Origin: Quercus robur
Lineage: Eukaryota > Streptophyta > Magnoliopsida > Fagales > Fagaceae
DNA: 64,000 bases
Direction: 5' to 3'
Assembly (NCBI RefSeq): GCF_932294415.1
Contig: NC_065541.1
Location: 52,988,290 to 53,052,289 of the forward strand
Shown: positions 25,212-38,025 of the stretch, one piece after another
Numbering within the stretch: the stretch's first letter is position 1
Layout: each line of letters begins with the position of its first letter
Notes under the pieces: model-generated
The model's database searches: none
What the model was told of the DNA's origin: nothing
What the model saw: the letters and a program-made list of their open reading frames with translations, nothing else
Program-made: the position numbers and the translations under genes

Positions 25212-28200
25212 GTTACAGAGAAATCATAACGAGTTTGTGTATCTCCTCCAAAATTATAATATAGAAAAAAAATATTATTTAATTGATATTCAAATATAAA
25301 ATTAGTGACTCTTAAATTTGTGGTTTTAAACCTCAAATTATATCAGATCAACCTGCTAGTTTGCCTTCCCGTACCCTTGCTACGTTCACTTCGCAAATAC
25401 AATTGAATTGAACACTTGCCTGTTTCCAAGATTTTTTTTTTTTTTTTTGGGGGTGGTTTTTCTAATCGTTTTGATGGCCACAGTTAGCTACACAAACATA
25501 AAAGAGTGCAATGAAGGCAAGTATGGAGGAAAGGAATTCAAGGAAGAGAGAGAAAGGAGAACAGTACGTACTACTGCTCTTGCAAATCACTCAAAATTGA
25601 GACAATGTTTCTCTTGCAGTTGTTCTACCTATAGACTACTTTTTATTTAAGAGGCCACATGCCTTGTCTACTTGACTGACAAATAGATGATAATTAAAGC
25701 ATAGCTAGTTAACATATAATGTTTTCCTTGTTCTACTTGTTTCAACTTTCAACTTGCTACTATTCCTTATGGTCTTTGATCTATATATGCATTAAGCATT
25801 CCTAGCTACTAATTTTATGGTGGTCTTTCATCTATCAATTCATTCTTTTTATTTGTTTCTACCTCTCTCTCTCTGAGTTTCAAAAATAAAAATAGGCCTT
25901 AAAGCAAATAAGTTATCAAAAATTTAAGCCTATCCAAACAAACACATGTGATGGAGGCTTTAGAGTTTAGATATATACCTCCAATAGATAAGACAGTTTG
26001 ATTATGTATATATCAAGATTTGAGGAACTTTTTGTTTGTGATGTAATCTTATTTATGCAAACTGCCAACACCAGACCAAACTTTCACCCCTCAATGTAAC
26101 ATGAAAAAAATTGTCCAATATGCATTAGGTGTCAAACGACTCAAACTATATTATATATACGGAACCCAATAACCATTATAACCACATGGCAAAGACTCAA
26201 ACATAGAACATTAATTACACATTAGATTAGACGACAACTATCATCGACGTCGTTGTGACATAGAAATCTACTGAAAAATCATCGCATTATAGGCGCTTTA
26301 TAAGACCAACTAATCAAGTACTCAAATACCCATGACAAGTGACAACACCTAGTAGTTAAAAGATCATCAGGAAACTTTTATCGCAAATAATTAAGTTGAA
26401 AGGAACCTGACAATCACCCAAAAAGAAAGTGTCCATTATATTCATTTCAATAAGTTTTTTAGGGGTTTCTAAACAGTTGCAATCAGAAACAAAGTTAATT
26501 ATCCAGTAATTTAACTAAATCCATTGTGATACATCTATGGGTTTGGACACTCTGATAGCATGAATAAGATAAATTAAGAAGACATAGTTACATTGAACTT
26601 AATTATCTTTAGAAAAAATAACATTATTTTTTTCTTTATTAGTCAATGCAAAACTGGGAATCTAATACATTGCATAAGAAATTGTACTTAGGTTTTGCCC
26701 TAAAAATAATACTACTAAGCATATGCATGACCAACTCTAGGCCTAGACCTAAATCTCCCTTGCTTCAAAATTTTGAAAAGGGTCCTAAGGCCCTCAATTA
26801 CATTAACAAATGGTCCCGTCCTCGAAACCATGGTTATGCCCCTTTTGCACTTTTTACTGAAGTAATTTACTTAATATAAAAAAATTTCTCATTATAGGCA
26901 TGAGGCCAGTTTCCCCCTCATCATTATAGAGGACACTCTTTATTTTTTGGTGAATTTGGGGTGTTTCTCTAATCAATTAATCTCTTATTATTATTATAAT
27001 TTCTACCACTCTTGGTGCTACTGATTATGGTTTTACCTTTTCACTGCATTCTTCTACTTAAAAATTGATCATCATAAATTTAGTGATATGGTCAGGTATG
27101 GACGTCATTTCATTTTGATGCATCTGGCACATGAATATGGTTTATTCTGATTGATAATAAATGGACAATTTTTTTTTTATTGGTAACTATAAGGCACGTT
27201 TGAGTTTTAAATCTATGACGTCACTCTTACCTTGCTCTTATAAGGGAAGAAGGTGTCATTTGTGCTTGAGGCTAAAATATATGGACAGTTGCAAGTGAGT
27301 GCAATTCTTAGTAAATGTGAAAGCCAGATTCTATGGAGCAAATTTCTCATGTTTTCATTTGATTGTTAAGCCAAAAACAAATGGTCCCAAAAATTGTAGA
27401 ATGATAAATGATATTTTTCCAAAGGAGAAATATAAATAAGTTTTACCTTTTCTCCCTCGTCGCCTTCAAAAAGGTCCCCAAAAGATCGAGTCAATAGTCC
27501 ATTTGAAACCTCAAACTTTTCTTATTCTTTTTAAATTATGAGTGTGCCAAGTAAGAATAGGATCGATATGTCACTCACTAGCAAATTAAATCTTTATCAA
27601 TTGAAAATGATATATTAAAAAAACCTAAATACGATGTTATTGTATTTCCGAAATATCTAATAATTTTTCTTGTGGAATGGGCTTGGCCTTTCACAGTGCC
27701 CCCTGTGCAAACGACACCATTCGAATGGGATGAGTTTAAACTCTAAAAACTGAGTCAGACAAATCTGGTTTGGGGTTTGAAAAATCGTATGGAGAACGAG
27801 TCCCACTAACATCAAGAGCATGGACGTGGTTGGACTTATTAGAAATTGTAAAGCCAAAGAAGGTGGGTAAAGGGTTATGTTACCATCCACAGACCCACAC
27901 CCCACATGACAGTATTTCTCAAACACTCATCAATTAGCGAAATGGGACCCCAACCCCCGTTCACTTCTTCAATTTTCCTGTCCATTTTCATGACTCTCAA
28001 TAGTCAAGCCTCCAGGTTATTTAGACTTTTAGAGAGAGAGAGCAATTGGACCACCACGTACACACTTGCTTTTGCTGTTGCATTAATGTCAATCCCATTT
28101 TTTCAGACCCGCCCACCACCTTCGTTTACATTAAACGCACCGTGTTGCAAGCCGACTCTCTTTTTGCCACTGTCTCCTTTTTTTTCTTGTGCCCATGAAA

Positions 28201-28991
28201 AGGTCATCAAGAATTAATTAGTAAACACCTTTTTCATGGGTCGTTTTAAGTTGAACTTTGGAGTCACTTTGGTTGAAGGGCTCTCTGTTCTCACAGTCAG
28301 TTTTCATTAAAGAAATAGCTTCCAAGACCATGCTCATTCTTTCTGAGTTGAACAGATGGAAGACCAGGCTCACTTTGAGTTCAACACATGGGGCTATAGC
28401 TCCTTTCAATCTCAACTTATGAATCTCTCTTTCTCTCTTTCACATAACACACGCAACACACACGCACGCACGCAGAAGCTTACATAAGGGAACTATAAAT
28501 GACACATTTTGGTGACTAGTGGGTTCTACGATAAGTAATGTTTGGGGCATAATTTTTTATTTATTTTTTGGTTCACTACTGCTGGCATGACTTCTTGTTA
28601 TTAATACAACGCTTTTTTGCTAAACAAAAAAAAGGGTAGGATAGAGGGACGACTTGAGTTGGCGCCTTCTACTTAAGTATGACTATAGTGACACTATATA
28701 CATTACTTTCATTTTAGTTTATCACTAACACTACTTTTATTATATACTAATCAAGATAAATTATGTCAACTTTCGTGAAAATAGTTATATCCCCCACAAT
28801 ACTTATTGTTCTTGATTTAATAACGCTTATTTTCCAATAAGTTTTTGTCAATTGCTTGTAGGTGTTACTGGCAAGAAGTGAATCCAAAAAAATCTTCTTT
28901 ATAAAGATCCACATCGTTATAAAAAAAAAAATTATGTATCCTTTAAAAGTTTATTGTGGGCACAAAAACTATCAAACATGTGTTGTAAATT

Positions 28992-29027
<36 letters not shown>

Positions 29028-32000
29028 GTTAGTTTACAAAAACTATCAATCCAGATTGTGTTTTATGACTTGTCTCACGAAGAAAGTTTACAAAACTTGG
29101 TGGGTATATAAATTAATACAAACATTAACAAATAAAATAATTAAGAGAATCTATAGATATGTAACTCTAGAAATAAATTTAGGTAAAATCGCATTAATGA
29201 ACAACTAAAGTCTTATATTAAAAAAAAATATATATAGTAAACTAAAAAATGAGGAAGATTGCAGCTAGCGTTTAAATTTTTATTTATTTATTTTTTTGGC
29301 TAGCTATAATTCATAATTAAATTTGATTGTGTGCTCGAACCCACAATATGTTATTTTGGATAAAATACATTTGTCATTGCACCACAACGAGAGAAGTAAT
29401 AAAGAGAAATTATAATTAAGAATATTTATTTAAAAATAAAGAAAAACAATTAAAAAGTAGAAAGTTTGAACGGATCTATATGAAAATATTTACTAGCTAA
29501 AATAAGAAAATAATAATAATTATATGGATTAAATTCAACTAAAATTTTGTCCCATTCAATGTGAATGCTCTTAATAGATATAACTCTTGGTTGTGGTCAT
29601 GCCCCATTGCAGCATCCTCAAGAAAACAAACCCAACTGCAAAGGAGAGTTTTCTCTCTCTCAAGCATCAAGTTCAACCTCTAGTCTCAGTATCAGGTCCC
29701 CTCTCTATTCTATCTTCATCAATGAATTGAATTCATTGAATTGCTGGTTTGCCACCCCACCATAAAATGGGAAGAATAGGTGGGGGCCCTTGAGAGCCTT
29801 GCTTGCATGGGCGACGCGTACATGGGATAACTATGCTCTATGCTCAAAACCAGTTTTTCTATGGTCACATGCTTGCATACACGTTTTGACGCAATTTGCA
29901 TACACACTTTGACACAACTTGCATATTTATTAATGTGTGTTTGTATTGCATTATTTACACACCGGTTTACTTCCGAAACTTAGTAAAATGTAATTCAATC
30001 ACTGTTTGTTACGCGTTTAAGTTGTATCCAAGTTTCAGCAAGTAAATGGTCTTTAGACCTTTTGTTGTCCCCACCCTATTTCAAGGATAACCTTTCCTAT
30101 GTAGAGCGCTTCAAACACGCAACAGTTCCTTCCTATAAACTTTCTTAGGTACTCCAATTGACCTTGTTGTAAGGCCTATTAAACTTTCTAGAGGAGAGAA
30201 ATTTTAAATGAAGCCGGTGAGTGTGATTTGAATTTGTAGTACATTGAAAATTGACGAGTTTGGTAAAGGATGAGCTAGTGATACCAACCAGAAGTAAATA
30301 TAAAAAGCAGTACCCTACATTTTGGATGTAGAGATTGTCAAGAAACCTTAATCAAATGAAAATTCAGACAATTATGCAAGTTCTACGAGTAAACTATACA
30401 ATCAAAGGACACTCGTCCCAATCTACTCTTAAATTCCAAATGATTTGATCTCGTATGCCTTATAACTTGCTAAAATACTAGACTATAAATTAAGCTTAAC
30501 TACATGATAGGTGTGCTCCGTTATTTACACAAAGAAGCCAAGAGTCTTATGATGCATTACCCACTTATCTTCTATTTGAATCTCTTAGACTCTTACACTT
30601 GTTGGAGAGGGGGGGTGGGGACACCCAATCAAAATATAGGGCTTTTTGAAAGAGACAAAAGAAATGGAGGTGTAACAACTAACAACCCACTAAAAAGGAT
30701 TTTTAAGGGGCTCTAAAGTTGAAAACAACTTTAAGGTGAAGTGTCAGTTTAGCATTACGGTGAGAACTAAGAAGAAGAGTTTTTGCAACAAGAGCTTTAA
30801 CTGAAAAAAAATTCAGTGTTTTAAGTGTTTGACAAACTAAAGTTCTAGATTTTTCAAGCATCAATAGTGAATTATAGATCATTTTTCCTAAAATCTTGAA
30901 ATTTCAATTTCAAAGATTCCTTAAAAGCACTTTTTTAGTGGGTTGCCAAACACCCCAATTTTTGGCCTAAAGTGCATTTCAGCACAAAAAGCACTTTATG
31001 GCTCTACTAAATGCAAAAAGGCAAATGGGCCCTAAACTTGATATTTGGAATTTTTAGGATAAAATCTCCAATCTCCAATTTACTATTCATGTTTTATGAA
31101 TCCAGTCTGTTAAATAACTATTCAAACTAATTTTCCTATTACTCCAAACACTAAAGAGCTTTTCAATTATAGTTTTACAGCTAAAGCTCTACTGCCTCTA
31201 TTTCCTATAACAATGCCAAATGGACATATATCCACCCCACGTAGACAAACTCTCGAGAAAATAAAATGGGCCAAAAGAGAAAAGGAAAAAAAAAGAAAAA
31301 AAGAAGAAGCCCCACACTTTTTTTCTTCTTCTTATTTCTAGACAATGGAACTAAACTTTTTAGTTTCACATATGGTTAATGGGGCTGTTGATCCAAGTCT
31401 TACTACTGTATCAGATTAATTTATGTAGCTCTTAATTGATTTCATGAAATCGACCCACATAGAGAAGTGAGACAAATCTCTGCCATCCAGTGAACCAAAT
31501 TGATTTTGGGACACTAGTCCAAGTCTCAAGTCCAATCATCTAATGCGTCTATTTGGTAGAAGAGTGATATTATAGATCCTACAAATTTATTATATAAACA
31601 TTACAAACTTATCTATCAACTTTTAAACACAAAACAAAAACATAATTAAGAAATTTTATTTAATTATATTGTTGATATGACACAAATAACATTCGTTACT
31701 ATGTGAGTTTACGAACTTTTTTTTATACTAAAATGTATAGTAAATTTGACATTCTTCTTGATATAAATAGCATACCAAAACCTTTTATTATTGTCTATAT
31801 AACCGACCAAATATACCAATAGAACTTTTTTTAAAAATTTTTTATAACAATGATGATTCTTGGTACACCAAAAACCTAAAAACACCTCATCCACACTGAT
31901 CCACTAGATAGGGAGAAGTAGGGTTGCATTTCTTACATGATGGGTAAAGATGGCAAAAACATCTCTATCGCCTTGACCCGATCAGCCTTGTTCCGTCTCA

Positions 32001-32399
32001 TGTGGGCTTAACCCATCCTACAAATAGTGACAAGGACATATTTTCCCTACCCCACCCTGTCATACCACAAATGTTTTTATTTATTATTATTTTATTTTTT
32101 GAGAAACACAAATATGGTTACACTAATTGTCTCATCTTCTTATGCAACGAGTGGTTACACTCTACCATCACCAAATTACTACCGTTATTAAAGACTTGAA
32201 TAAATTCCATAATTCTCTTATATTTTAGGATTGTTTCAAATTAAACCCAAATTTTTAAAATCGTTTCATTTCACACCTTCAACAAGTCTCTATTAACTAA
32301 AAATAACATAAATTCATATAAGTTGTGACAAAAACCTCGCTAAATAGGGGAAAAAATGTTAAACTATATAATGATTAATTATTTAGTTATTGTCACCAA
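25212..32399. other. 7 kb of intergenic DNA, no gene recognised
   Basis: I see no conserved protein domain, intron-exon pattern or tRNA. Content is AT-rich with TA microsatellites, CT tracts (28420-28440) and an ACGC run (28455-28475). A region at about 30640-31035 resembles an old non-autonomous DNA element, with GGGTTGCCAAACACCCC near 30939 and AATGGGCCCTAA at its end, but no target duplication was found. Short open frames at 27657-28415 do not resemble known proteins. Confidence 0.45.
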
Positions 32400-34284
32400 A
32401 ACATTCACCACCTCAAACCCGGAGCTTTTGACCACCTCAAACCCGACCCTACATGAAGATGTTCTAGGCCAAATTCCACAAGTAATTTCAGAAGATAAAA
32501 GCAAGGATTTGATGTGCAAGTTTGAGGAATGGGAAGTAGTACAAGCTTTGAAACAGATGGCACCTATGAAGGCTCCTGGTCCTGATGGGATGCCCCCTTT
32601 GTTCTTCCAACACTTCTGGCCTATGATTGAAGGGGATGTCACACACTCAGTGTTATCTTGGTTGAATTCAGGTACACTTCCATACCCAATAAATCATACC
32701 CTTATCACCCTTATTCCAAAAAAGAAAAACCCATGTTTTGTGTCAGAATATCGTCTCATAAGTTTATTCAATGTTCTTTACAAGATTTTCTCTAAAGTCC
32801 TTGCAAATAGGCTAAAAAAACTTCTCAATTCTGTTATTATTGAGCACCAATCAACTTTCGCCAAAGGGCACCTCATTACTGATAATATCCTTATTGCCTT
32901 TGAAACTTTGCACTGCATGAAAAATTATAATTCTAGCTCAAATGGATGTATGGCTTTGAAACTTAACTGGGTAAAGCATATGATAGGGTTGAATGGGTGT
33001 ATTTGGAAAATTTGATGAGAAAAATGGGGTTTTGTGAACAATGGATTGGCCTAATCATGGTGTGTGTGAATACAGTCACTTACTCTATATTAGTGAATGG
33101 AGGATCGAAGGGCTTGATACATCCCTCAAGGGGTCTTAGACAAGGAGATCCCCTATCACCTTTCCTTTTCCTCTTGTGTACTGAGGGCCTACATGGCCTT
33201 ATAAATTAGGCAGCTAGCAATGGCGACATCAATGGGTTCAGTTTGTGTAGACAAGGACCTAAACTAACCCATTTGTTTTTTTTTGTAGATGATAGCCTTC
33301 TGTTTGTAGGGTCAACTCCATAGGACAGCAAGGTGATGGACTTGCTATCCTTGTACGAAGATGTTTCAGGCCAAAAAATGAATAGAGACAAAACAAATCT
33401 ATTTTTCAGCAAATTAGTAACTGAAGCTAATAGACAGATCATTAAAGGGATTTTTGGGGTTCGTGAAATTCAACATTATGAAAAATATTTGGGGTTGCCA
33501 TCTTTGACAGGAAAAGGAAAAAAAAGCAAGTTTTAATTATATCAAAGAGAGAGTATGGAGGAAATTGCAAGGTTGGGAAGGAAAACTCCTTTCCTAAGTT
33601 GGTAGAAAGGTTCTCATCAAGGCGGTTATCCAAGCCATTCCAACTTATGCAATGGGTTGCTTCAAATTATTCATAGGGCTGTGTAATGAAATTGAGGTGA
33701 TGACAAGGAAGTTTTGGTGGGGACAAAGGAGAGAAAAAAGAAAAATTCACTAGTTAAAAGGGAGTGAGATGACCAAATGCAAAAGTGAGGGTGGCATGGG
33801 CTTTCGTGACTTAGCCTTACACAATAACTCTCTCTTGGCCAAGCAAGTGTGGCGCTTATTGCAAGATCAAAGCTCATTATTTTATAAGGTCTTCAAACCC
33901 CGCTTTTTTCCAAATTGCACAATCATGGAGGCAGTGGAATCTAGTCGTGGTTCATATGCTTGGAAAAGTATATTACATGGCCGTGATGTTATCAAACGTG
34001 GAGCTTGTTGGAGAATAGGTATTGGGCAGAAAGTTCAGATTTAGCAACACACTTGGCTACCATTTAAACCTCCTACTCGTGTCCTATCACCTGTCGTAGA
34101 GGGTTGGGAGGAGACTATAGTAGATGTCCTTATAAATGAAGACAACCGGACCTGGAATGAACAAGTTATTGCTAGTTTATTTGTTCCTAAGGAAGCCGAG
34201 CTCATCAAGAAAATTCCTTTGTCAAAACACCCAACAGAGTATAAGTTGTATTGGTCGTGGACCTAAAGTGGCCAATACTCTTGC

Positions 34285-35594
34285 TGTACGGCACCGAGAT
34301 CCTAGGCCCATACAGGCCCTGGGCCCAGTACCATACAAGCCCTGGGCCCAATCCCACACAGGTCCTGGGCCGAGTCCCATACCAGCCTTGGGCAAAGGTC
34401 CAGCCGTCCTACGCCCTTCTTGGAGCTTCCTTCATGTACGAACAAGCGTAGGGTATTGAATTCCGAGAGATGATCGGACAAACGTTCCCGGTCAAATATA
34501 CGAATTGTTCCCGGGAAATTGTGATATTCCCAGGGAACTGAGTTGCCGAACATAGTCGGTCAAGATGGAGCCAAGTTCCAAGATCATAAATGCTGCACCG
34601 CCCTTTCACCTAAACATCCACTTTAATCAGATAATATTGGACCTCCAGTAGCACTAACGGTGGCTGTAATCATAATCTTCCCACTAACCTTAGCTATAAA
34701 TAGAAGAAAGTTGGGAGAAGAAGGGGTTCAGAAAAATGGAGAGAAAACAGACAAGGAGAGAGTATAAATTGAGTGTTGCTTTGAGTCTCTCTACCGAGAA
34801 CGACCCATTGTAGGAAATCCTTAAGCCCACTACAAATAAATTGTGAGCCCAAGTAACCTAAGGCGCAGAAGTCTTGTACTTGGTTCCTACAATTGGCGCA
34901 GAAGTCTTGTACTAATATTCTCAAAAGACGCGCCGTCTCACGGCGCCAGGCGCAGTCGTCATTATTGCCTGACGGTTCGTGGACCAAAGCGGCGTGCGAA
35001 TCGGTTACGTTTGGCAGTCGCTGGGTCGCTCGTAAGTTGTGCCCATTTATTGCTTGATTAAACGTTTCTTCTCCCCCCACTTCTTTTTGGCTTTATAAAT
35101 AGTCCATCTCTGAACACCATTCCATTTTTCCTTCGCCTCTGATCTTTAGTGCTTACTCTCTGCCGACCACATTTCTGTGCGCTCGCTTGTTCAGTGTTCT
35201 TTTCCTCCTTAGAACCCAAAGTAAGTCTTTCTTCCCCTTCCTGTTCCTTCAGCTTTGTTTCTTTGAGTTCACTTTTGTAGTTTTAGGCTTTATAGATGGG
35301 TTACTCTTACCTTCTAGAATCCCCGGCTGCTTTGGCCACCTTTAGGAGTAAATTTAATATTCCCGATGACGTGGACGTGGCTTACTGCCATGAGAGTGAT
35401 ATGGAACTCCACCGAGGGCAGGGTACAGCCTTCTTTCCTTTGCTGTCCATTTTAGAAGGTGGGGTCAGGTTCCCCGTAGATCCCCTCTTGATAAGCACAC
35501 TCACTTACTATGGGCTGTGCCCTGACCAGCTTCCCCCTAATTTTTACCGGGTAGTTAGTTGTGTCAGTAAGTTGAACCACATCTTTAACTTACA
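34285..35594 (+). mobile_element. Truncated LTR retroelement nested in the LINE
   Basis: The insertion starts TGTACGGCACC right after CTTGC, and the LINE frame resumes right after a second CTTGC at 35595-35599. The left LTR runs to about 34893, ending TTCCTACA, and holds a TATAAATAG box near 34694. It is followed by ATTGGCGCAGAAG, which sits where a primer-binding site is expected. The interior frame 35296-35594 encodes a fragment resembling the N-terminus of plant 'putative gypsy type transposon' proteins (FPVDPLLISTLTYYGLCPDQ). There is no right LTR, so the element lost its 3' part. Confidence 0.8.
34311..34402 (+). repeat. Four 23 bp tandem repeats in the nested LTR
   Basis: Four consecutive 23-base units at 34311, 34334, 34357 and 34380 follow the pattern TACAGGCCCTGGGCCCAGTA plus CCA, with increasing divergence. 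The GGGCCC cores are self-complementary. They lie in the upstream part of the LTR, where enhancer-like repeats often sit; that role is inference. Confidence 0.85.
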
Positions 35595-36674
35595 CTTGCA
35601 AATAGGGATATCGGTTTTTGAAAATGGAGGAAGAAAAGGTAAGGCCTGAGGTAGCATAGAATGGAAAGATGAATCTGTGGAGAGGCATCTAGGGTTTGCG
35701 AGTTCCGAACAAAGTCAAAAACTTCCTGTGGCGTGTCTATCATGAAGCCATTCCCACAAAATCAAACCTGAAGCGGAGACACATAATAATAAACTCGCTG
35801 TGTGAACGATGTTGGAATGAAGACGAAACTCCTTTACATGTGCTGTGGTCTTGTAGCGAACTCAGCTCGATAAGGTATCTTTCAAAATGGAGTTCTCGAC
35901 AAATTCCAGGTGTCACAAACTTTAAGGAGCTGCTGTCATGGATTCTCAATAATCAAGGCAATCTGAAGCTATTTGCAATGATAACTTGGGGAATTTGGCA
36001 TCAGCGAAATCAAGTCCACAACCATCAACCTTGTTGCACTTTGGACCAGCTCATATCGCAGGCAAAAGAGAAGTTGGTTGAATTTCTTGCCGTGCTCCCA
36101 TCCTCACCTATAACAGTACCAAAACCAAAGGCAATACGGAAGCCACCAGATGCAAGTTTCGTCAAAATAAATTTCGATGGAGCAATCTCTGGGACTGAAA
36201 ACAGAAGTGGGATTGGCGTAGTTGTCTGTGACCACACAGGTGCCATTCTAGTGTCCCTGGCTTAGAGCTTCTCCCCAGCACTCACACCAGTGGAAATTGA
36301 AGTAGTTGAAGTAGCACGAGCACTGGAATTTGGACTGGAAATAGGTTCAAGTGAAGTTATTCTTGAAGGAGATTCGGAGCTAATCATGAATTCTTTAAAG
36401 GCAGGGGGAGGTACAATAGCTTTAGTGCAGCCGCTTATCCAGGATGCTATTATTTTTTCAAATCCTTGCACAAAATTGCTATACTTTCATTGTAGAAGAG
36501 ACAACAATAAATTAGCACATAGTCTAGCTAGATACTCGATAAATGTTTCTGACTATGTAGCATGGATGGAGGAAGTTCCCTATCCTTTACTTTCTGTAGC
36601 TCGAAATGATTTGACCAATTTGGCAAATCAAGTTCAATAAAATTCCAACGTTCTTTCTCCAAAAAAAAAAAAAA

Positions 36675-38025
36675 ATTTCAAATTATATAAGCTTATGTAT
36701 AAGTCATATAATATCATAATATATACCATATAATATTAAGTTATATCATATGTGCTGTGGTTACATCACATGGATGCCCACTTTTTTCCCTCATGTCATG
36801 TGACATGGTAAAAGTATATTTAAATAATTAACATATTTCTTCTAAATGAAACTCTATAAAATATAAAATGATATAGCTTCAAGGGTGCGCATTCTCAAGC
36901 TGGTTTTCATGGGTTAATGGGCTGGGTTAAACTCTATTCTTTTAAACCCGTAACCATTACAAGTTTTAGAAAATATAAATGCATTTTAAAATTTCTAGTA
37001 TGATTTATTTGGATTTTAAGACATATTTTAAATTTGCTAATTGGATTCATTTTGGTATGTTGAGGCCAAGTTTTGATGAAGTTGAAATATTAGGCTCAAC
37101 TGTGTAGATTGCATTCAATTATTAAATTATTGGGCTAAATAAAGAAATGAAACACAACTTTTTTTTTAAGATCTAACAAAATTGCCCAAACCCATGCCTC
37201 ATCTCAACCCAAAACCATTGGGTTTGTGTTTAGAGCGACCATGGGTTGCTCTAAAAAAAACCCCCAAACCCAACAACCCTACTAAGCTCTTCTTGTTCTG
37301 TAAACTAATTTTCCTGTCAAATATCATAGTATCCAACACTTCATTTTTCAAGGCATGGCCCAAACCATGCTCTCTGTAAGTTTGCTCTACCTTCTCTGGC
37401 CCCTTTTTGTTGTAACAAACTCTCTCCCAGCTCCTGTTCTGGAAACTTGGGAGCATTGATTTTTTTGAGCATTAACTAATACTAACCAATTCATCATCAC
37501 TTATCAAGTAATAAGATAGCACAAGTTCACAACTTCTTGGACATTTTCCCCCATCTAACCTTGTGTGTACCATACATAGTACCATTGATGTCAATCTTAT
37601 GTAATTTTTATCTGAATTAGCTCTGTTTTGCATAAAGCATTAATGCTATATGGATCACGTGAAGTTAGTCGACAATAGCACATGAATGTGTATAAGAGAA
37701 TGCCAATAAGGAGAAATGGAGAAAAGTGCAGAGTCATCAAATCAGTGGTGAATAATAGAATAAATTACAATTAAAGCAGACAGATGAATATATATAATTC
37801 CCAGTAGTATGTGTATTCTCAGATAAAACTACATGTCTTTGCATCCTTCTAATTCTTTCCCATTATAACTCTACTATCTCCTAATATAAATATACCAGAT
37901 GAGGAACACGAAAGAAAAATGCATCCATTTGATGCATTGAGATGACATCTTGGTTTTGAGGAAAAAGGATAAAAAAGAAAAGGAACAAAAAGAAAATACC
38001 TACATTACAAAGAACAAAGGTTGTG
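36675..38025. other. Intergenic DNA between the LINE and the PMT13 gene
   Basis: No gene is seen. The sequence is AT-rich. The side next to 38026 should contain the 3' UTR of the methyltransferase gene. Confidence 0.45.

Larger units (their letters stand above)
32400..36674 (+). pseudogene. Dead LINE retrotransposon (RT, zinc-finger, RNase H), 5' truncated
   Basis: Reverse transcriptase begins within the palm: KAPGPDGMPPLFFQHFW (near 32570), LITLIPKKKNP, GLRQGDPLSPFLF (near 33130) and the catalytic FVDD (near 33285). A zinc-finger/RVT linker (LCERCWNEDETPLHVLWSC, near 35795) and an RNase H domain (INFDGAISG to NNKLAHSLAR, 36167-36520) follow. A poly(A) tail of about 15 bases lies at 36660-36674. 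The endonuclease and the start are missing. The frame breaks near 32970 and stops occur near 33208, 33321, 34265, 35650 and 35690. A truncated LTR element interrupts it at 34285-35594. It is inert. No clear LINE target duplication was found. Confidence 0.9.

Noticed and set aside
32356-36640. Set of host genes (reverse-transcriptase and RNase H-like proteins)
   Set aside because: The frames join in order into one LINE with stops, a frameshift, a nested insertion and a poly(A) tail. They are pieces of a dead retrotransposon.
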